The position numbers were made by a program, and so were the translations under genes. Under the pieces are notes generated by a model. That model saw nothing but the letters and a program-made list of their open reading frames with translations, was not told where the DNA came from and searched no databases. Source: Seriola aureovittata (taxonomy: Eukaryota; Chordata; Actinopteri; Carangiformes; Carangidae). Taken from it: 64,000 nucleotides of DNA. This document shows positions 1 to 12,779 of this stretch, piece after piece. Location of the stretch: contig NC_079368.1 in assembly GCF_021018895.1 (NCBI RefSeq), positions 12,590,001-12,654,000 of the forward strand, given 5' to 3'. Position 1 is the stretch's first letter. Each line of letters opens with the position of its first letter.

Positions 1-450
1 ATGCCATTTAACACCAGAGATATCTTCTTTTTTCCCCAGTGGCCTGCTCTCTTCTAATCGAAAAGTGTTAAATTAAATTGTTAAATTGCAACATAGACCA
101 GTTAATTATTTCACTGATTCTGGCATAACGGAGAATCAGATGACAGTGAAAACTGTGCCCAAACAAAAGTAATACAAACACGAATTTGGGAACTCTTGCC
201 TTAAACGGGAAGGGTTATTTTCATGGGTGATTGTGTCGGGAAAGGCGATCTGAAATCAAGCTTCATGAGGTCAACTCCAGCCTGAGTCTGACACATCTGA
301 AAATAAAAACCTGTGACTTTTATCCTCTACATCTGTCCTGGATTATCTAAGAATGGCTGCTAAGTAAATTACAGAGCTCAGGAACATTCCCATAATCCAA
401 GATCTTAAACCCCCATGCCACTGACCCACAGTCAAATACCAACGCATGAG

Positions 451-505
451 TGTGTGAGTGTCTGTGTGTGTGTTTGCGTGGGTGTGTGTGTGTATGCGTG
501 TGTGT

Positions 506-544
<39 letters not shown>
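451..544. repeat. (GT)n microsatellite, interrupted
   Basis: GT-rich from 451, pure GT dinucleotide from about 511 to 544. Confidence 0.95.
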
Positions 545-546
<2 letters not shown>

Positions 547-619
547 TGCATGTCTGGAGGGAGTTTGTCCAGAGTTCACAGTCTGTGCATGTGTGAGCCT
601 GTATGTGCATCAATTCATG

Positions 620-622
<3 letters not shown>

Positions 623-664
<42 letters not shown>
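623..664. repeat. (GT)n microsatellite
   Basis: About 20 uninterrupted GT units. Confidence 0.95.
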
Positions 665-665
<1 letters not shown>

Positions 666-1239
666 ATCGTGCGGTCAGTTTACTTTGTGTGTGTTAGTGT
701 CACTGTTGGGCAACCACTGAACAGACCCCCAGCTGTTCTTAAACAGTGAAACAGCCTCCCCTGCTCCCCTTCTTTTAATGTGCAGCCTGCTTCAGACTCA
801 GTTCCCATGAAATTGGCCCTTCTCTGGCTTGCTCAGAGATTGCCCGCACTGTAAATGGCTTCTCTGGAGTCTGCCAAGGGCCAGTGGGGGCCAATTCAAA
901 GACAAAAAGAGACAAAGAGAGACTGGCAGATCCAAAGTATCCTGACTGCTCCTGTAGCCCCGCTCAACCACAGCAATAATTCCTAATCTGCATTTCTGCT
1001 CAAAGAAAAGTAACAATAACATATGGAATACATACATTTATTGGACGGATCCAGGCTTTTTGCCCTAAGCCATTATTCATTTGTGAGCAGTATTGTGTAA
1101 ATAACGGTGAAATAACTCCAGTGCTCTTCAACAAGTGTTGATCAAAGTGCACGGCAATTGACGGGCTGACAAGTTGTCTCATAGAAGACGAATTTTACAA
1201 AGTGAGTATCAGGATAAAGAGGATACATGAGACCTATAC

Positions 1240-1621
1240 GTGCTGCTCACTGGTTGCACTGCACTTTTCTTCCAAGTGACCCAGCTAGTGAAGTCATTAT
1301 GCTTTCCACTCTCTCAACGGGAGGTGGGGCTTTTTAGTGAAAACTTATTCTACCCCGCTGCACAAAGACCAGTGTGCAGTCGCAGTCTCCTCCACGCTGT
1401 GAGTACGCAGCGCCTGCACAGATCGCTCCGATTTGGAACTAAAGCCCACATTGCATGAACCCCTGCATACCTTTACTGCAGTTTTCTCGGCCGTGAAAGA
1501 CCCTCACTTTTCCGCTGTGGCTGTTTTCCAGCAGATACCGTGATCCCGAAAACTGGAAGCCCCGAAAGCTGGACCTGTGTAGAGAGAAGCTGCGGGAGTG
1601 GTCTGGAAACTTTTTGCCATC
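1240..1621 (+). promoter_or_regulatory. Probable core promoter and 5' UTR of the drebrin-like gene
   Basis: This stretch lies directly upstream of the start codon and is richer in CpG than its surroundings around 1360-1620. No convincing TATA box was found. A strong-looking donor (GCT|GTGAGTAC at 1399) and an acceptor-like CTGTTTTCCAG ending at 1531 allow a small 5' UTR intron, but this is unproven. The transcription start cannot be placed from sequence alone. Confidence 0.4.
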
Positions 1622-1713
1622 ATGAGCACGCGAACGGTCAACCTTGATACCTACAGCCTGTCGCTGCTCACGGCCAAAGAAGACATCCTCAACCCCCGCT
1701 CCTCCACCAACTG
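1622..1713 (+). CDS. dbnl: Exon 1 of drebrin-like gene (N-terminus of ADF-H)
   Basis: Encodes residues 1-30 and two bases of Trp31, beginning [16 protein letters not shown] and ending SSTN-W. The ATG has A at -3 (gccatcATG), a fair vertebrate initiation context. The donor is CTG|GTAATG. The split Trp codon is completed by exon 2 (TG+G), giving WALFAY, which matches the TDWALF/ADWALY junction of DBNL and drebrin. The N-terminal residues themselves differ from those of mammalian DBNL and drebrin. Confidence 0.85.
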
Positions 1714-3489
1714 GTAATGCATAGTGCTCTTGAAGAAAAATTGCATCTGCCTGCCATAGCACAACCTGATTTGTCTGAACATTAACATGAAATTTTAATT
1801 GTCAACTTTATAATAATTCTACGTCATTATAATGAGGAAATTACGAAGTTGAATCAGTAACTTTTACGTTCATATTCTCCATCTTGTTTTTTTTTCTGAA
1901 TGAGCCTTGGCCGCGTTTACGCACAACCAAAGTGGCTGTTGCGTAAACAGAGGCTTGATTTTAGTTAATCCAATAAGAGATACAGAGATGACCAGCAAAG
2001 GGCTAGCACGCAACCTGGATTATATTTACAAGTCCAGCCATGACAAATGCATGCAGACTGGTTTAGTGGCACAGGGATGTATTGAGTCTCCCCCTCCTCC
2101 GGGAGAGCTGATGTTAGGTGTGGATTGCCGTCCATTACACACGCTAGGCGGCTGGTGTGGCTCAGAGCGCAGCACCTGGCCGGCGGCCCGCTTTCCTCAC
2201 CCAGGCCTTACGCTCCATGACTTTGCTATTCTTCCCTATGAGCTGCGAGGCTTCATTCTTTGTGCTGAGGATCATGTTTCTGCTCGTGCTGATCTCTGAC
2301 AGGGGTTGTCTTTCATGGAGTGGAGCTTTAATTTGACAGACAGCATAATATGCATGCAGGAGTACAATCCAGTAACCAATAATGACCAGTATTACCAATA
2401 GTAACCAATAGTAACCAATCAACTACTGTTGAGCAATAAATGTCTCCAATGAATAAATGTATTTTAATTTAGGAACAAGATATTAAAAACCAACTGTGCA
2501 GAGTGGACCTGAAACATGAATCCAGAACCAGACAATCAAGTGTTTTATGGCAGAACTTGCTCGATGTTTTGAATTTCCGACTTAGATTTCGACTCTAGAT
2601 GATTCTTTAACTCATGGAAAGTTGGACTGATTTACTCCATTTATTCCTGAGCACCTGACGCTTGTCTCATTCTGTCCTTTTGTCACAGGGTTTGGCTGGT
2701 CTGTCACTATGGTGCCCAATCCTTCTTTTCCAAACAGTACCACTTGCCAACTCTGTCTGCCTGTCTCATCCTCTTTCTCCTTCTCTTATACTGTGTGTGT
2801 GTGTGTGGTATTGTCATCTTAAGCTACAGACATGTTCTCACTGGGAGAATTAGACATACTATGACCCCTCTCTTTCCACGTATCCACTCACAAGTTATAG
2901 TTTTGGGGAAGTAGGCCAAGGCTCAAGCCCACATGTATGGTCATGTGGAAGTGAAGGACTGATTCTGTCTGTCTCTGTTTCATCTTCCTCTGCCCCACAT
3001 CTCTCTCTACCACATGGTTTCCCTGCTCACTTTCTTCCCACTTTCTTCCTGGCTTTTCATGACGCCATGCAGACTTGAGGAAATGAGTTTAAGGAACACT
3101 ATGTGTTACTTTTGACAATCTGAAATCTGACATCTTCATGAATGGGGTGGGAAAGAAGTTTCCCCATTCCGGGCAGAACATGCTCAGTTTCCATTCTTTC
3201 TTGCATTTGGAAAAATATCTAAAAGTTTCCATGTTCAGTATCATTGTGGAGGTTTTGTCCCATGGCAACACCTCCATATTGACACTTCACTGATCCAGCA
3301 GTTCCTCATTCAAGAGAATTTCCCTAAGTTTCAGTTAACAATAGACCTGGATTGTGTCTCTGCCAACCCACTGCCTGTCAGACAATCACAGAAACTCTCT
3401 CTCTCTCACACACACGCACACGTACAGATGCATCTATCCATGCACATGTTAAGTTGTGTGAACAAGAGAATAAAAAGAGAAACAGAAAG

Positions 3490-3521
<32 letters not shown>

Positions 3522-6500
3522 TCCCCCAGCATTCATTGAGCCCACTTTTGAAGGCTAAATAACTCTGCTGGAACTGAATAGAGAGGTGGGAGAGGGACAC
3601 GATGATGTCATGATTCCCAATGTCAAACCAGTGAGAAAGACACCCATCGTGTGTGTGTTTGTGTGTGTCTGGTTGTAGGTTGAAGGGATTTTATATGCGA
3701 GTTTGCATGTGAATATATTTGTTTCTGGATGTGAATATGCGGAGACTATTAAATTGAGTCGAGGGCGTTGAGAAGTTTGCGTGGAGAGGGGTAGGAAGCT
3801 TGTTTTGTTGAACGATCCCGCCCCCACTGTGTGGCCTTGAGGTCCCTGTGTGTATTATCTAATGACCTTGTGTCCTGAATGGGAAACAGACCCTTTGTGG
3901 GTGAGACTCTGAAGAAAAGAGGAGCAATTTCAATGCATCCCTCATTCAGACCTCTCTGCTCAACATACAGCCTTGGAGGTCTCTCCTCAGTCTCCCAGAC
4001 CACTGAGGACTACAAAGTGTCTCGCTCGTAGGCTGGAAACCTGCTCCGTCTGCATGTGTTTTCTGTTTGTGTGTGCTTTGAGAGACAGAAAGAAAGAGAA
4101 ACAGTGAAAAAGCATGTTCCCAAGGACACTGTCCAATCCTCAGAGCAGGAAATACTTCTAATTCCTAGCAGGAGAAATCAAGATTTATGTCCAGTTTACA
4201 GCAGAATAAATGAGTCAAATAGGCACTTTAGGTAGGGTCATTGCTCCTAATGGGGCCATGTACAAATGGAAATATTTACAAGCAACTACGCTGAAATCTT
4301 TCATATGAGCCTTTGATTTTCATTTTTACAAGCTGAAGTTGTAGCACAAACGTAAAAAAAACAAAAAACCTTTGTTTTTAACAATTCAATAAACTCCCTC
4401 CGTCAATGGTTTGTTCTGCACATTTTACACATTTGCAGCTCAGCCAGCGAGACAGTGTAAATAAGAACAATTTTCCAAACCAGCATGTATTACCAGAGGT
4501 ATTTTCCTGCCAAATATCAAATAGACTCCAGCACCAGCCTAGCCAAGCATGCAAAAGAGGGGGTAAAAATCAGTTTAGAAAATGTTTACAGCATTGTTTC
4601 AGCCTTGCAAAGCATATCAGATGGGAATTCCTACTGAGCTGTGAAGCAGTGTGACCTCTTTTCATCAGAATTGGGTGTGTGCTGTATCCAGACATCTGTG
4701 GACCCTGGTGACTCTGAACACACCTTCTTCATAGACATCTTTCTTGAAGTCCACACTTGGATACTGTGTGCTGTGCTTGTGTTAAGTGTTTCACCATGCT
4801 CTCTTATTACAGCGAAGCAGTGACGCATTAAGTAAATATCTGATTTCTTTGTAGTAACAGAGTGATTCAGTTTTGATGAATTACTCAGAGACCAGTCAGT
4901 CTTGTCTTCATTCATTCTAGGCTGTACGTGTGAAACGTGTAGTGTAGCCATATTTCCGTAGATAAAACAAGCTTCTTAGAAAGTGACTTTACAGATATAT
5001 TGTGACAGATGTGCTGTAATATTAGTAATTGCTGACACAGACATACAAAATTCATGAAACCTGTTTGTGTATTTTTTATTTTTTTAACCAGTCCAGATAT
5101 TACTTTACCAGGTAAAGACTAATTTATTTGAGAGTAAAAGAATTTCCCAAGGAGTGAAGAGGAACTTACTGTTGAAGGATAAGTTAAAGCCTTTACTCGT
5201 GACCAGTCTTTTGGCAGAAGTGTAGCTGCAAAGTGATCTGACACCAAATGGTATTGCAGGTCATGGAATTACAAATATTAAGTTTCAGTTTTAGTAGCGT
5301 CTTGAAATAGAAACCTTTGGGAACACTCATTTTTTAAGGCCTCCAATTTATTTGAGTAATACATTTTAAATGGGGCTCAAGATGAAGTTCCTTTTGTTAG
5401 AAAATATTCCTCGAGTATTGTAATACAACACATTTTAACCAACTGTATTCATTTATTATCTGGATATAGATATAGATGGCAACAACCAAGGCCGGAGGCA
5501 TTATGTTTTTGGGTCGTATGTCCAACTGCCCGTCAGTACGCATGCATGTGCATTTTTCCATCTTTCCTTTCTCATAAACATGATATCTGAGTAGAGGGAA
5601 TTTCATTACATCGGGCACAAACATTCACTTGGATCAAGGATGAACTGATTAGAGTTTGGTGGTAAAAAATCGAAGGTCAAGGTCACTGTGACTTCACAAA
5701 ACACGTTTTCCACAAATGAATACGCTAATTATGACACAAATTAACACAAATGTCTAATTGGATAAAATAATGAAGCTTCAGTGTGACATCATAATGTTCT
5801 CAATAACACTCCTGGCCATTATTTAATGCTGTAACTCAAGAAGGGGGGATTGTGACCATATTTCCTGCAACTTGGCTGGTTGGTGGAGACAAACAACTCC
5901 AAGGTGGTAATTCTAGTATCTTTTTATTTTTGCCCTTGTTTGTCTTTTCTTTCATTTTGACAGTCTGTTGAAAACTTGAGTAATCAATCTTACTGATTTT
6001 CATTTAAGGAGCAACACACTATCCTCTCTGATCTCTTGTGAAGGGACTCTCCTGCTGATGATAAATGGAAGAGCCTTTACTTCATCATTGGCCCGGGGTG
6101 TCTGTGTTGCTGCTACTTGCCAACATTTCCACAGGCTCATGCATGATTAACCAAGGTCTGAAAAGTTCCTGGGTCTAAAGTTACGTGCTAGATGGAATAC
6201 ACCTGTGGGTGTTGGGAGAGGATTGGAGGGAAGAAGGTAAAATGCAGGGCTACCAGTGTGTGTGGATGCACATCCTTGAGTGCTGGTGCTTATGTATACT
6301 GTAGGTGTACAGTATTTGTTGACTCCAAAGGGAGATTATCTGTGCAAATGCAGCAGGTCAGTTATCTTGGTTGTAAAGATAAACAAACATTATCATCACG
6401 CTGTTATCAAGAAGTTACCCACTGCCTGAACTTCCTTGCACGGGTTCTGCTTTTCTGTTCAGTTCCTTAATTATTCACAAAGACCCACCTGTCAAAAAGA

Positions 6501-9500
6501 GATCCAACAGCAATATTAATGCTGGGTGCTGACACATGAGCTGTTCCGTAATCCTCATCTATCTTGGCTATCTATCATAGCTTTCTATGATGAAACAAAA
6601 CCTACTGATCACCTGACTCTGGAATCCCATAGAAGGAAACAAGCAGTCTGGTTGGTTTCCTCTGGCTGTTCAGGAAAAGGCTTCAAAGGCCACACACAGC
6701 GTTGTTGTCAGGCTGAATGATAACAGGACGTTTGATTGATCCTTGATATAAATAGCGGCATACTGGCAGTTACACTGGGTCAATGCCCAGTCCACTCTCT
6801 CTCTCTCTCCTTCCTGTACAATACTTTACAATAGCTGTCATAGTGTGTGACATAGATGTCCACTGATTTCCAAAGAGGTTTGCATCTGATCACTTACTGT
6901 TGCTGTGAAAACCTTGCAGTGCTTAGGCCATCCAAAGTCTTTTACTGTGACATTAGGGCAAAGATTAAGTATTCAAGATTCTTTAAAAGCTATTGCACAC
7001 CTCCAACATGCACCTGACCGCAGCACTGTGTGGGTGTGCCTTCTGCAAAACAGTACCCTCATCTTGCCTAGCTGCTTGTGTGAGCAAGTCTGTGGGTGGC
7101 ATGTTGGTAGATGATGACTATGAGGGCTATAATGGCTGTTATAAGTATCTCTGTTTAGTGAACTTAGAGAAACGATTCGAGCAGTAATCACTAAACAACT
7201 GCTTACTCCTCCCTTAAACATTGTTTAGATTTCATCTGGGGTCTAAGACGAACCTGCAAGGTAATGTTGGGTCTCAGGCATGATGAGAGACGACTGCAGA
7301 AGGTTACACTGTATGAGTGTATTTTGTTTGTGTGTGTGTGTGCGTGTGTGTGTCTCTGTATTTGTGAGTTTCTTAGCGTGCAAACGGATGGGTGCAAGAC
7401 CACAAATTGACACCGTGTTGAAGTGTGACTTGTAATTGCACCATAGAAGACGCAAAAGGTTAGTAATTAATGTTTCATGAGTTGGTGGCACTGCAGTGCT
7501 GTTGTTGCTCCTCGGTGTCAGTTTTCTATTGGAAACAAAATAACTCCAACATTATTAACCATAAAGCGGCATTGTATCCAGAGGGTGTGGCATATCTGTT
7601 CTACTATAGTAAAAGTTTTATATAGAGGTTGTCGTGAACAATAACAAAAACATAACAAGTATTCTGTCAGTTGTCCTTGCACCAGACCTTTCTATCAAAT
7701 CCTCCTTTTGTTCATTCAACAAAAGAAGTGCCTCAGAGCTGTTGACCTTAATCCAGATGCCCTCTAACGCATTGTTTTCCACTGGAAATCTTTCCTTTTT
7801 ATGCCTACAGCAGTGGACACAACAAATATGTTACTGTTGCCCTTTGCAGCTCAAGATAAAGCCTGAGAGACTCTGTTGGAAAAGTTTGGCTGTATCTTTA
7901 TGAAACCAGATGAATCTTTAATGCTATGAAAAATGGAAGCTGGACTGAGGTGAATTGCTTGTTTAATCTAACTAATGGACCTTGAGTGTAGCAGACAGAG
8001 TGTTATTTCCAAGGGTGTGTCAGATAGCTGTCTAAAAACATCTGTATTATAGTGTTTCTTCAAACATTGGCAAGAGAGCGAATATGGTGCATGATGTGTG
8101 TGTCTGTCCAGCTGAGGCACTTTCAAGGGATATCTTGCAGTGTCACAGTCAAGTCACTAAACCTTGAGTCCGAGTTGAGTCTCGAGTCCTCAGTGTTTGA
8201 GTCCCCGTTACCTGAGTCTGAGTCCTCAAGCTTGAGTCTGGGTCAAGATCCAACTGCTGGACTCGGTTGGTACAGCACTGGATATCTGAGCAACAATGAT
8301 ATCACACAAATAGATTCTTCTGCTGATGTTTACGTGTATCTGAGTTGCAGGGTTTTCCAAAGATATAATCTGTGGAACCAAGCCCTTGGCACTCAAGTAC
8401 GTTAAGACTCTATTCCATTATGAGAGTGGCCTAACTATCTGAAAACTGCCTTAATGCTCGGATTGCAATATACTGAAGCAGGATATAGTGAGACAGTGAT
8501 CTGGCCCACCAGCTCCCGAGTATCTCCCACACAGCTGCCTCATTGCTGAAGAATTAAGTCATATGCAATGATGAATGAGGTCAACGAGGTCAAAGTAAAT
8601 GACTCTTTTAAAGATCGTGAGAGATAGAGAGATAACAGTTGTGTTGCTTTTGCCTGAATTCCAAGAAATAAACCAACCTGTTTCTGAGAAAAATTAGGAT
8701 GCGTTTTAAAGTCTCTCCCCTCTCGCATCTTTATTTCAAGGCAGCCGAAACATGCCAATAAAGACCCTGAATGAATGTTATGAAAGTAACCAAGCATATG
8801 CTGACACGTCTTGTCATGTTCTGTGTGGCTGTGGCTCTCTTATGAGGTGAACGTGCCACGCGCAACACTAGCAGTGTCTGACAGCACACAAATCTTTTGA
8901 CAGATGATAACATATGTCTTGTTATTTTGCTCTTAATTACACGGTTATGAGATCGTCAGACATATGCACTGACACCCTCATGCATACAAGTGTGCACCGT
9001 GACACAGTCCTTTCTCATTCCCCATAGCTGCCATGACACTGTGAAGTGCCATCAGCTGTGTTTGCCAAGTTGCTTAAGCAATTGCTCCCAATTCACCATG
9101 GCTACCAAGGAGCAACGCAATTATAATTGTGATATTCTGAGGGTTAACTATTACCGTATTGCAGCACAAGTCACACTGGATGCAGGGCCTTCACTGAGAC
9201 TTCCACTTTCCCTTTTTCCCTGCCTTGTTTGTTCACTCGCAGGTGGTGGGATTGGGTTGTGGGTGTGTGAGGAGAGTCAGAGGGGCTCTGTTGTCCTGAC
9301 GACCCTGGTGGGAAAGCTACGTTGTTTGTTAAGAGAGACTGAATGGAATGGGGGAGATGAGTGGAGAAGGACTGATGAGGCTGGGAAGGGGTTGCAAATG
9401 AATGGGCAAGGACACTTGGTAAGAAATATAGAGGAATAACAAGATGAGAAAGAACAACACGTGAGAGGCAAGAGCAAGCAATGCTGTGAGTGAAGGCAAG

Positions 9501-9799
9501 TTCAGCAGGGTGGTCTTGGCAAGAGGCTGTTGAAAAGCAGAATCAGCAAATGACTGAAGTTGGGGGAGTGATAGGGTGGAGAAAAGGGAGAGATTGGAGG
9601 ACAGGTGTAGGGGTGAAGAGGAATGAGAGAAACATCAAAGCAGTAAGAGAGGCTGCTGAGAAGAGGTCTAAGTGAGGTCTAAGTGGATATGTGATACTTG
9701 AGAGAGTTTGCTTTGTTTAACTGAAGGAAATGGTTGAAGATAAGATGCCATCATGTTTTAATGGTCCCATAATAAGGGGGGGCTATTCCTCTATGTGTG

Positions 9800-9864
<65 letters not shown>

Positions 9865-11306
9865 GAGCAATGTGGGACAGAGCATGAACAGGAAATGCCA
9901 GAGCAATCCCGGTGGACAACGATTTTAAGAGGGTTTATCATCATTCATTCCTCTCCTCTCCTCTCCTCTCCTCTCCTTTCCTCTCCTAACTTTCCCATGC
10001 CAGGTGTGGTAAAATAAATTCTGTTCCCATCCACTCCCCTATAGCTCTCTGAACAAACCGTATGCCTCCCTGTAAGAGTCATAACAATTTACTCCATAGA
10101 GACCCACGACAATCGCCCTGTAATACTTCCATCAAGACACTTGCCCCCAATAACCACATACTCTTCTGCCCCCTTAGAAACCTCTTATACACTCTGGCTG
10201 TTTCCCATTGTGTGCCATTGTTAAATGTGCCCCTCTTAGCCTACCCATTTATACCTATCCACAGCCCCTGGTGCTTTTCATCGTTTTGCCCAGTGTGACC
10301 CCATCTTTGAGTGGCTTTTCTCCAACCTGAATATATCCCTCCCTCTGGCGCACCCTCTCCATGTGCCCCATCACTGTTTAAGCAAACACTCTCACAACAC
10401 TGAACTTCATGTTCCCATCTTCTATTAAACTCTGCTTCTACTCTGTTTTGGCCCCAAGCCTAAAGGGCTTTTCTTTATGAGTATGGGAATTGGACCAGAC
10501 TGACCAAACCAGGGTTCAGCTTACTTTAGCTGCATACTGTCTCTTTGAATAAATCAAATAAATACTTACAATTTAAAAAAAGAAATCTGCTTTTATGTTG
10601 ACAATATTTTTTAACTATGCACTGTTTCTCAGGTAAATGCATATGGATGTCATTTTAACAGTAAATGAACTATGTGTGATCTCAGAATGAATTGAGTTTT
10701 ACCTTGAGGTGTAAACATACCTACATCCTCTCTGTAATCAGCTTGTATGTCACACACAACCGAGGGGGTCTAGACCGCTTCCTTCTGCTCAGTTCATATG
10801 TTAAAAAGCTTACAAAGGAAGGATACTGTTTCTGTGAATCTCTTTAAAACAAGTAAGACTGAGCTGCTCCAAGTTTCAGACCGTCCACGGTTTTAAAAAA
10901 TAGTGACGTGTCGTTCGGAAATAAATATTGTTGTCACATTCTGTCTTTGACACCAACACGCCTACAATGACACCCACTCGCCTCGCTTGATGGTAAGGAT
11001 CATATTACACAGACAGAAATGTGGTAGCTAAGTAATTAGTACGTGTGCAGCTCTACTTACACAGTTACAGGCTAATGTTATCTGTGGATTAACTCATGGC
11101 TGTAACACGAGACCAACTGCTGTCCACGCACCCCACCACTACTACCCCTACCCCTGCCTCACAGTTCATCACCTGACAACACGGTGCTCGCTACAGTTCA
11201 GCTGCCCATGAGTTTAAGTGTTCACAATGTCTTTTGTCTGTGTTTGTTGCGACTTTACTTGTTTCAGGACATTTTGAATTGAAATCCACTATACAGCAGC
11301 ATAGTT

Positions 11307-11386
<80 letters not shown>

Positions 11387-12737
11387 CATCCCCCGCTCTT
11401 TTCCATCTGCCTCAGCACAGAGAGGGCTGTTTTCTGTCACATAGTCCTTGGCAGTGATTTAATTACTTATTTGTTTAGTTTGTCATATTCTAAACTTCTC
11501 TGGCTCCGTGTTTTGCTGAGAAAGGGCATTTTCCTCCCTCCCCTCCTCCTTTCAGCATTCCATCCAGTCTCTCCCTCTGCCCCTCACCACCTCACCCCCC
11601 ACTGACTGATATTGTATGCACTCTGTTGTTTACTTACTTTTTTTTCCCCCCTACATTTAATTTAGCTACACTTTCTGTTCTTTCTTATTATGTTGTTCTC
11701 CATCACTTCTCCCACTATTTACCACTCTCTCCAGGCCAAATAGCTTCAGTGGTCTGTAATAGTCTCCAAGGGAGTCTGATGTGTCCTCCACCCAGTCACA
11801 TATTACACAGATCAGTCAGTATTACTCAGTCAGGGTGGATCTGGGCAGGTACTCTTATTGGTCAAACAGCCAGTGCAATTATACGTCAAACTGACTTGCA
11901 CAACTGTTGGGGGACATAACCACAATTTGTCATCAGTATGACTGTTATTACATAAAAAACAAATAAATATATTTAATGGTGGCAAAGTACGAGTTACTTC
12001 AATGCATGTCCGATTCAATGCATGGATGTAGAAATGAAGAAAAAATATATAAAAAAAAAGATTGTGACTTTGCACTAACATGAGATCACGTTCCCAGCCT
12101 ATGTCTCAACATCCTGTAGTCAGACTGTCAACGTTTTCAAAAGTATTTGAAACATGCAAGGCAAGCAGTGGTTTTAGCATTACTTTGTTTGCAGTGGAGT
12201 CACTGGAGCCCTGCAAGTTTACTTGATTTGAAGTCAAGTCAATTTTTATTTATGTAGCGCCAAATCACAACAGAAGTTATCTGAAGCCACTTTTCAAATA
12301 GAGGAGGTCTAGACTCTACTCTTTATAATATTATTTACAGAGACCCAACAATTCACACCATGAGCAAACACTTGGCACATCAGCAGTTCATACCAGTACA
12401 GAGTTCAAAAGTGTTACTGTAATATGGATTCATGTCATATCCGACAGCTTTGTGTTGATCTGAACTATCAGAGCAAAAGGTGAAGCTTTTCATCACAGTT
12501 TCTGCAGTTTCTTGCAATTATTGTAAGATTACTGGAGACGGTTGGATTACTTTTTGTGTGGTGAAATGTCACTGAAGCAGAAACATTGTTCATTATGTTG
12601 TATCATTTACATTATTAAAATGGCGAAAGAGTGTTTATTCTTAGAGTTTAAACCTGACATCTGCCTCAATACTGCTATAATTTATGAAACCTAATTTTAA
12701 GCTTTACGAAATGTGAAGCATTGACTGAATCAAGTTC

Positions 12738-12779
<42 letters not shown>

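Larger units (their letters stand above)
1..1239. other. Upstream intergenic DNA
   Basis: No coding exon is supported here. The stretch holds two GT microsatellites (451-544 and 623-664) and otherwise unremarkable AT-moderate sequence. Open frames across the GT tracts are repeat artefacts (VCVCVC and HTHTHT). Confidence 0.6.

Noticed and set aside
343..697. Open frames of VCVCVC or HTHTHT type over GT tracts (also at 9730, 24642-24915, 42073-42413, 54209-54603, 61605-62021 and others)
   Set aside because: They are translations of GT/CA microsatellites in various frames with no family resemblance or splice context.
1907..2299. 130-codon open frame in intron 1
   Set aside because: No recognised motif, no splice-site support, and it lies between exon 1 and exon 2 of a clear gene. 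Treated as chance.
8990..9439. 149-codon open frame in intron 1
   Set aside because: Longest plain frame of intron 1, but composition is mixed, no domain is visible and no paired acceptor and donor preserve the phase between exons 1 and 2 (phase 2).
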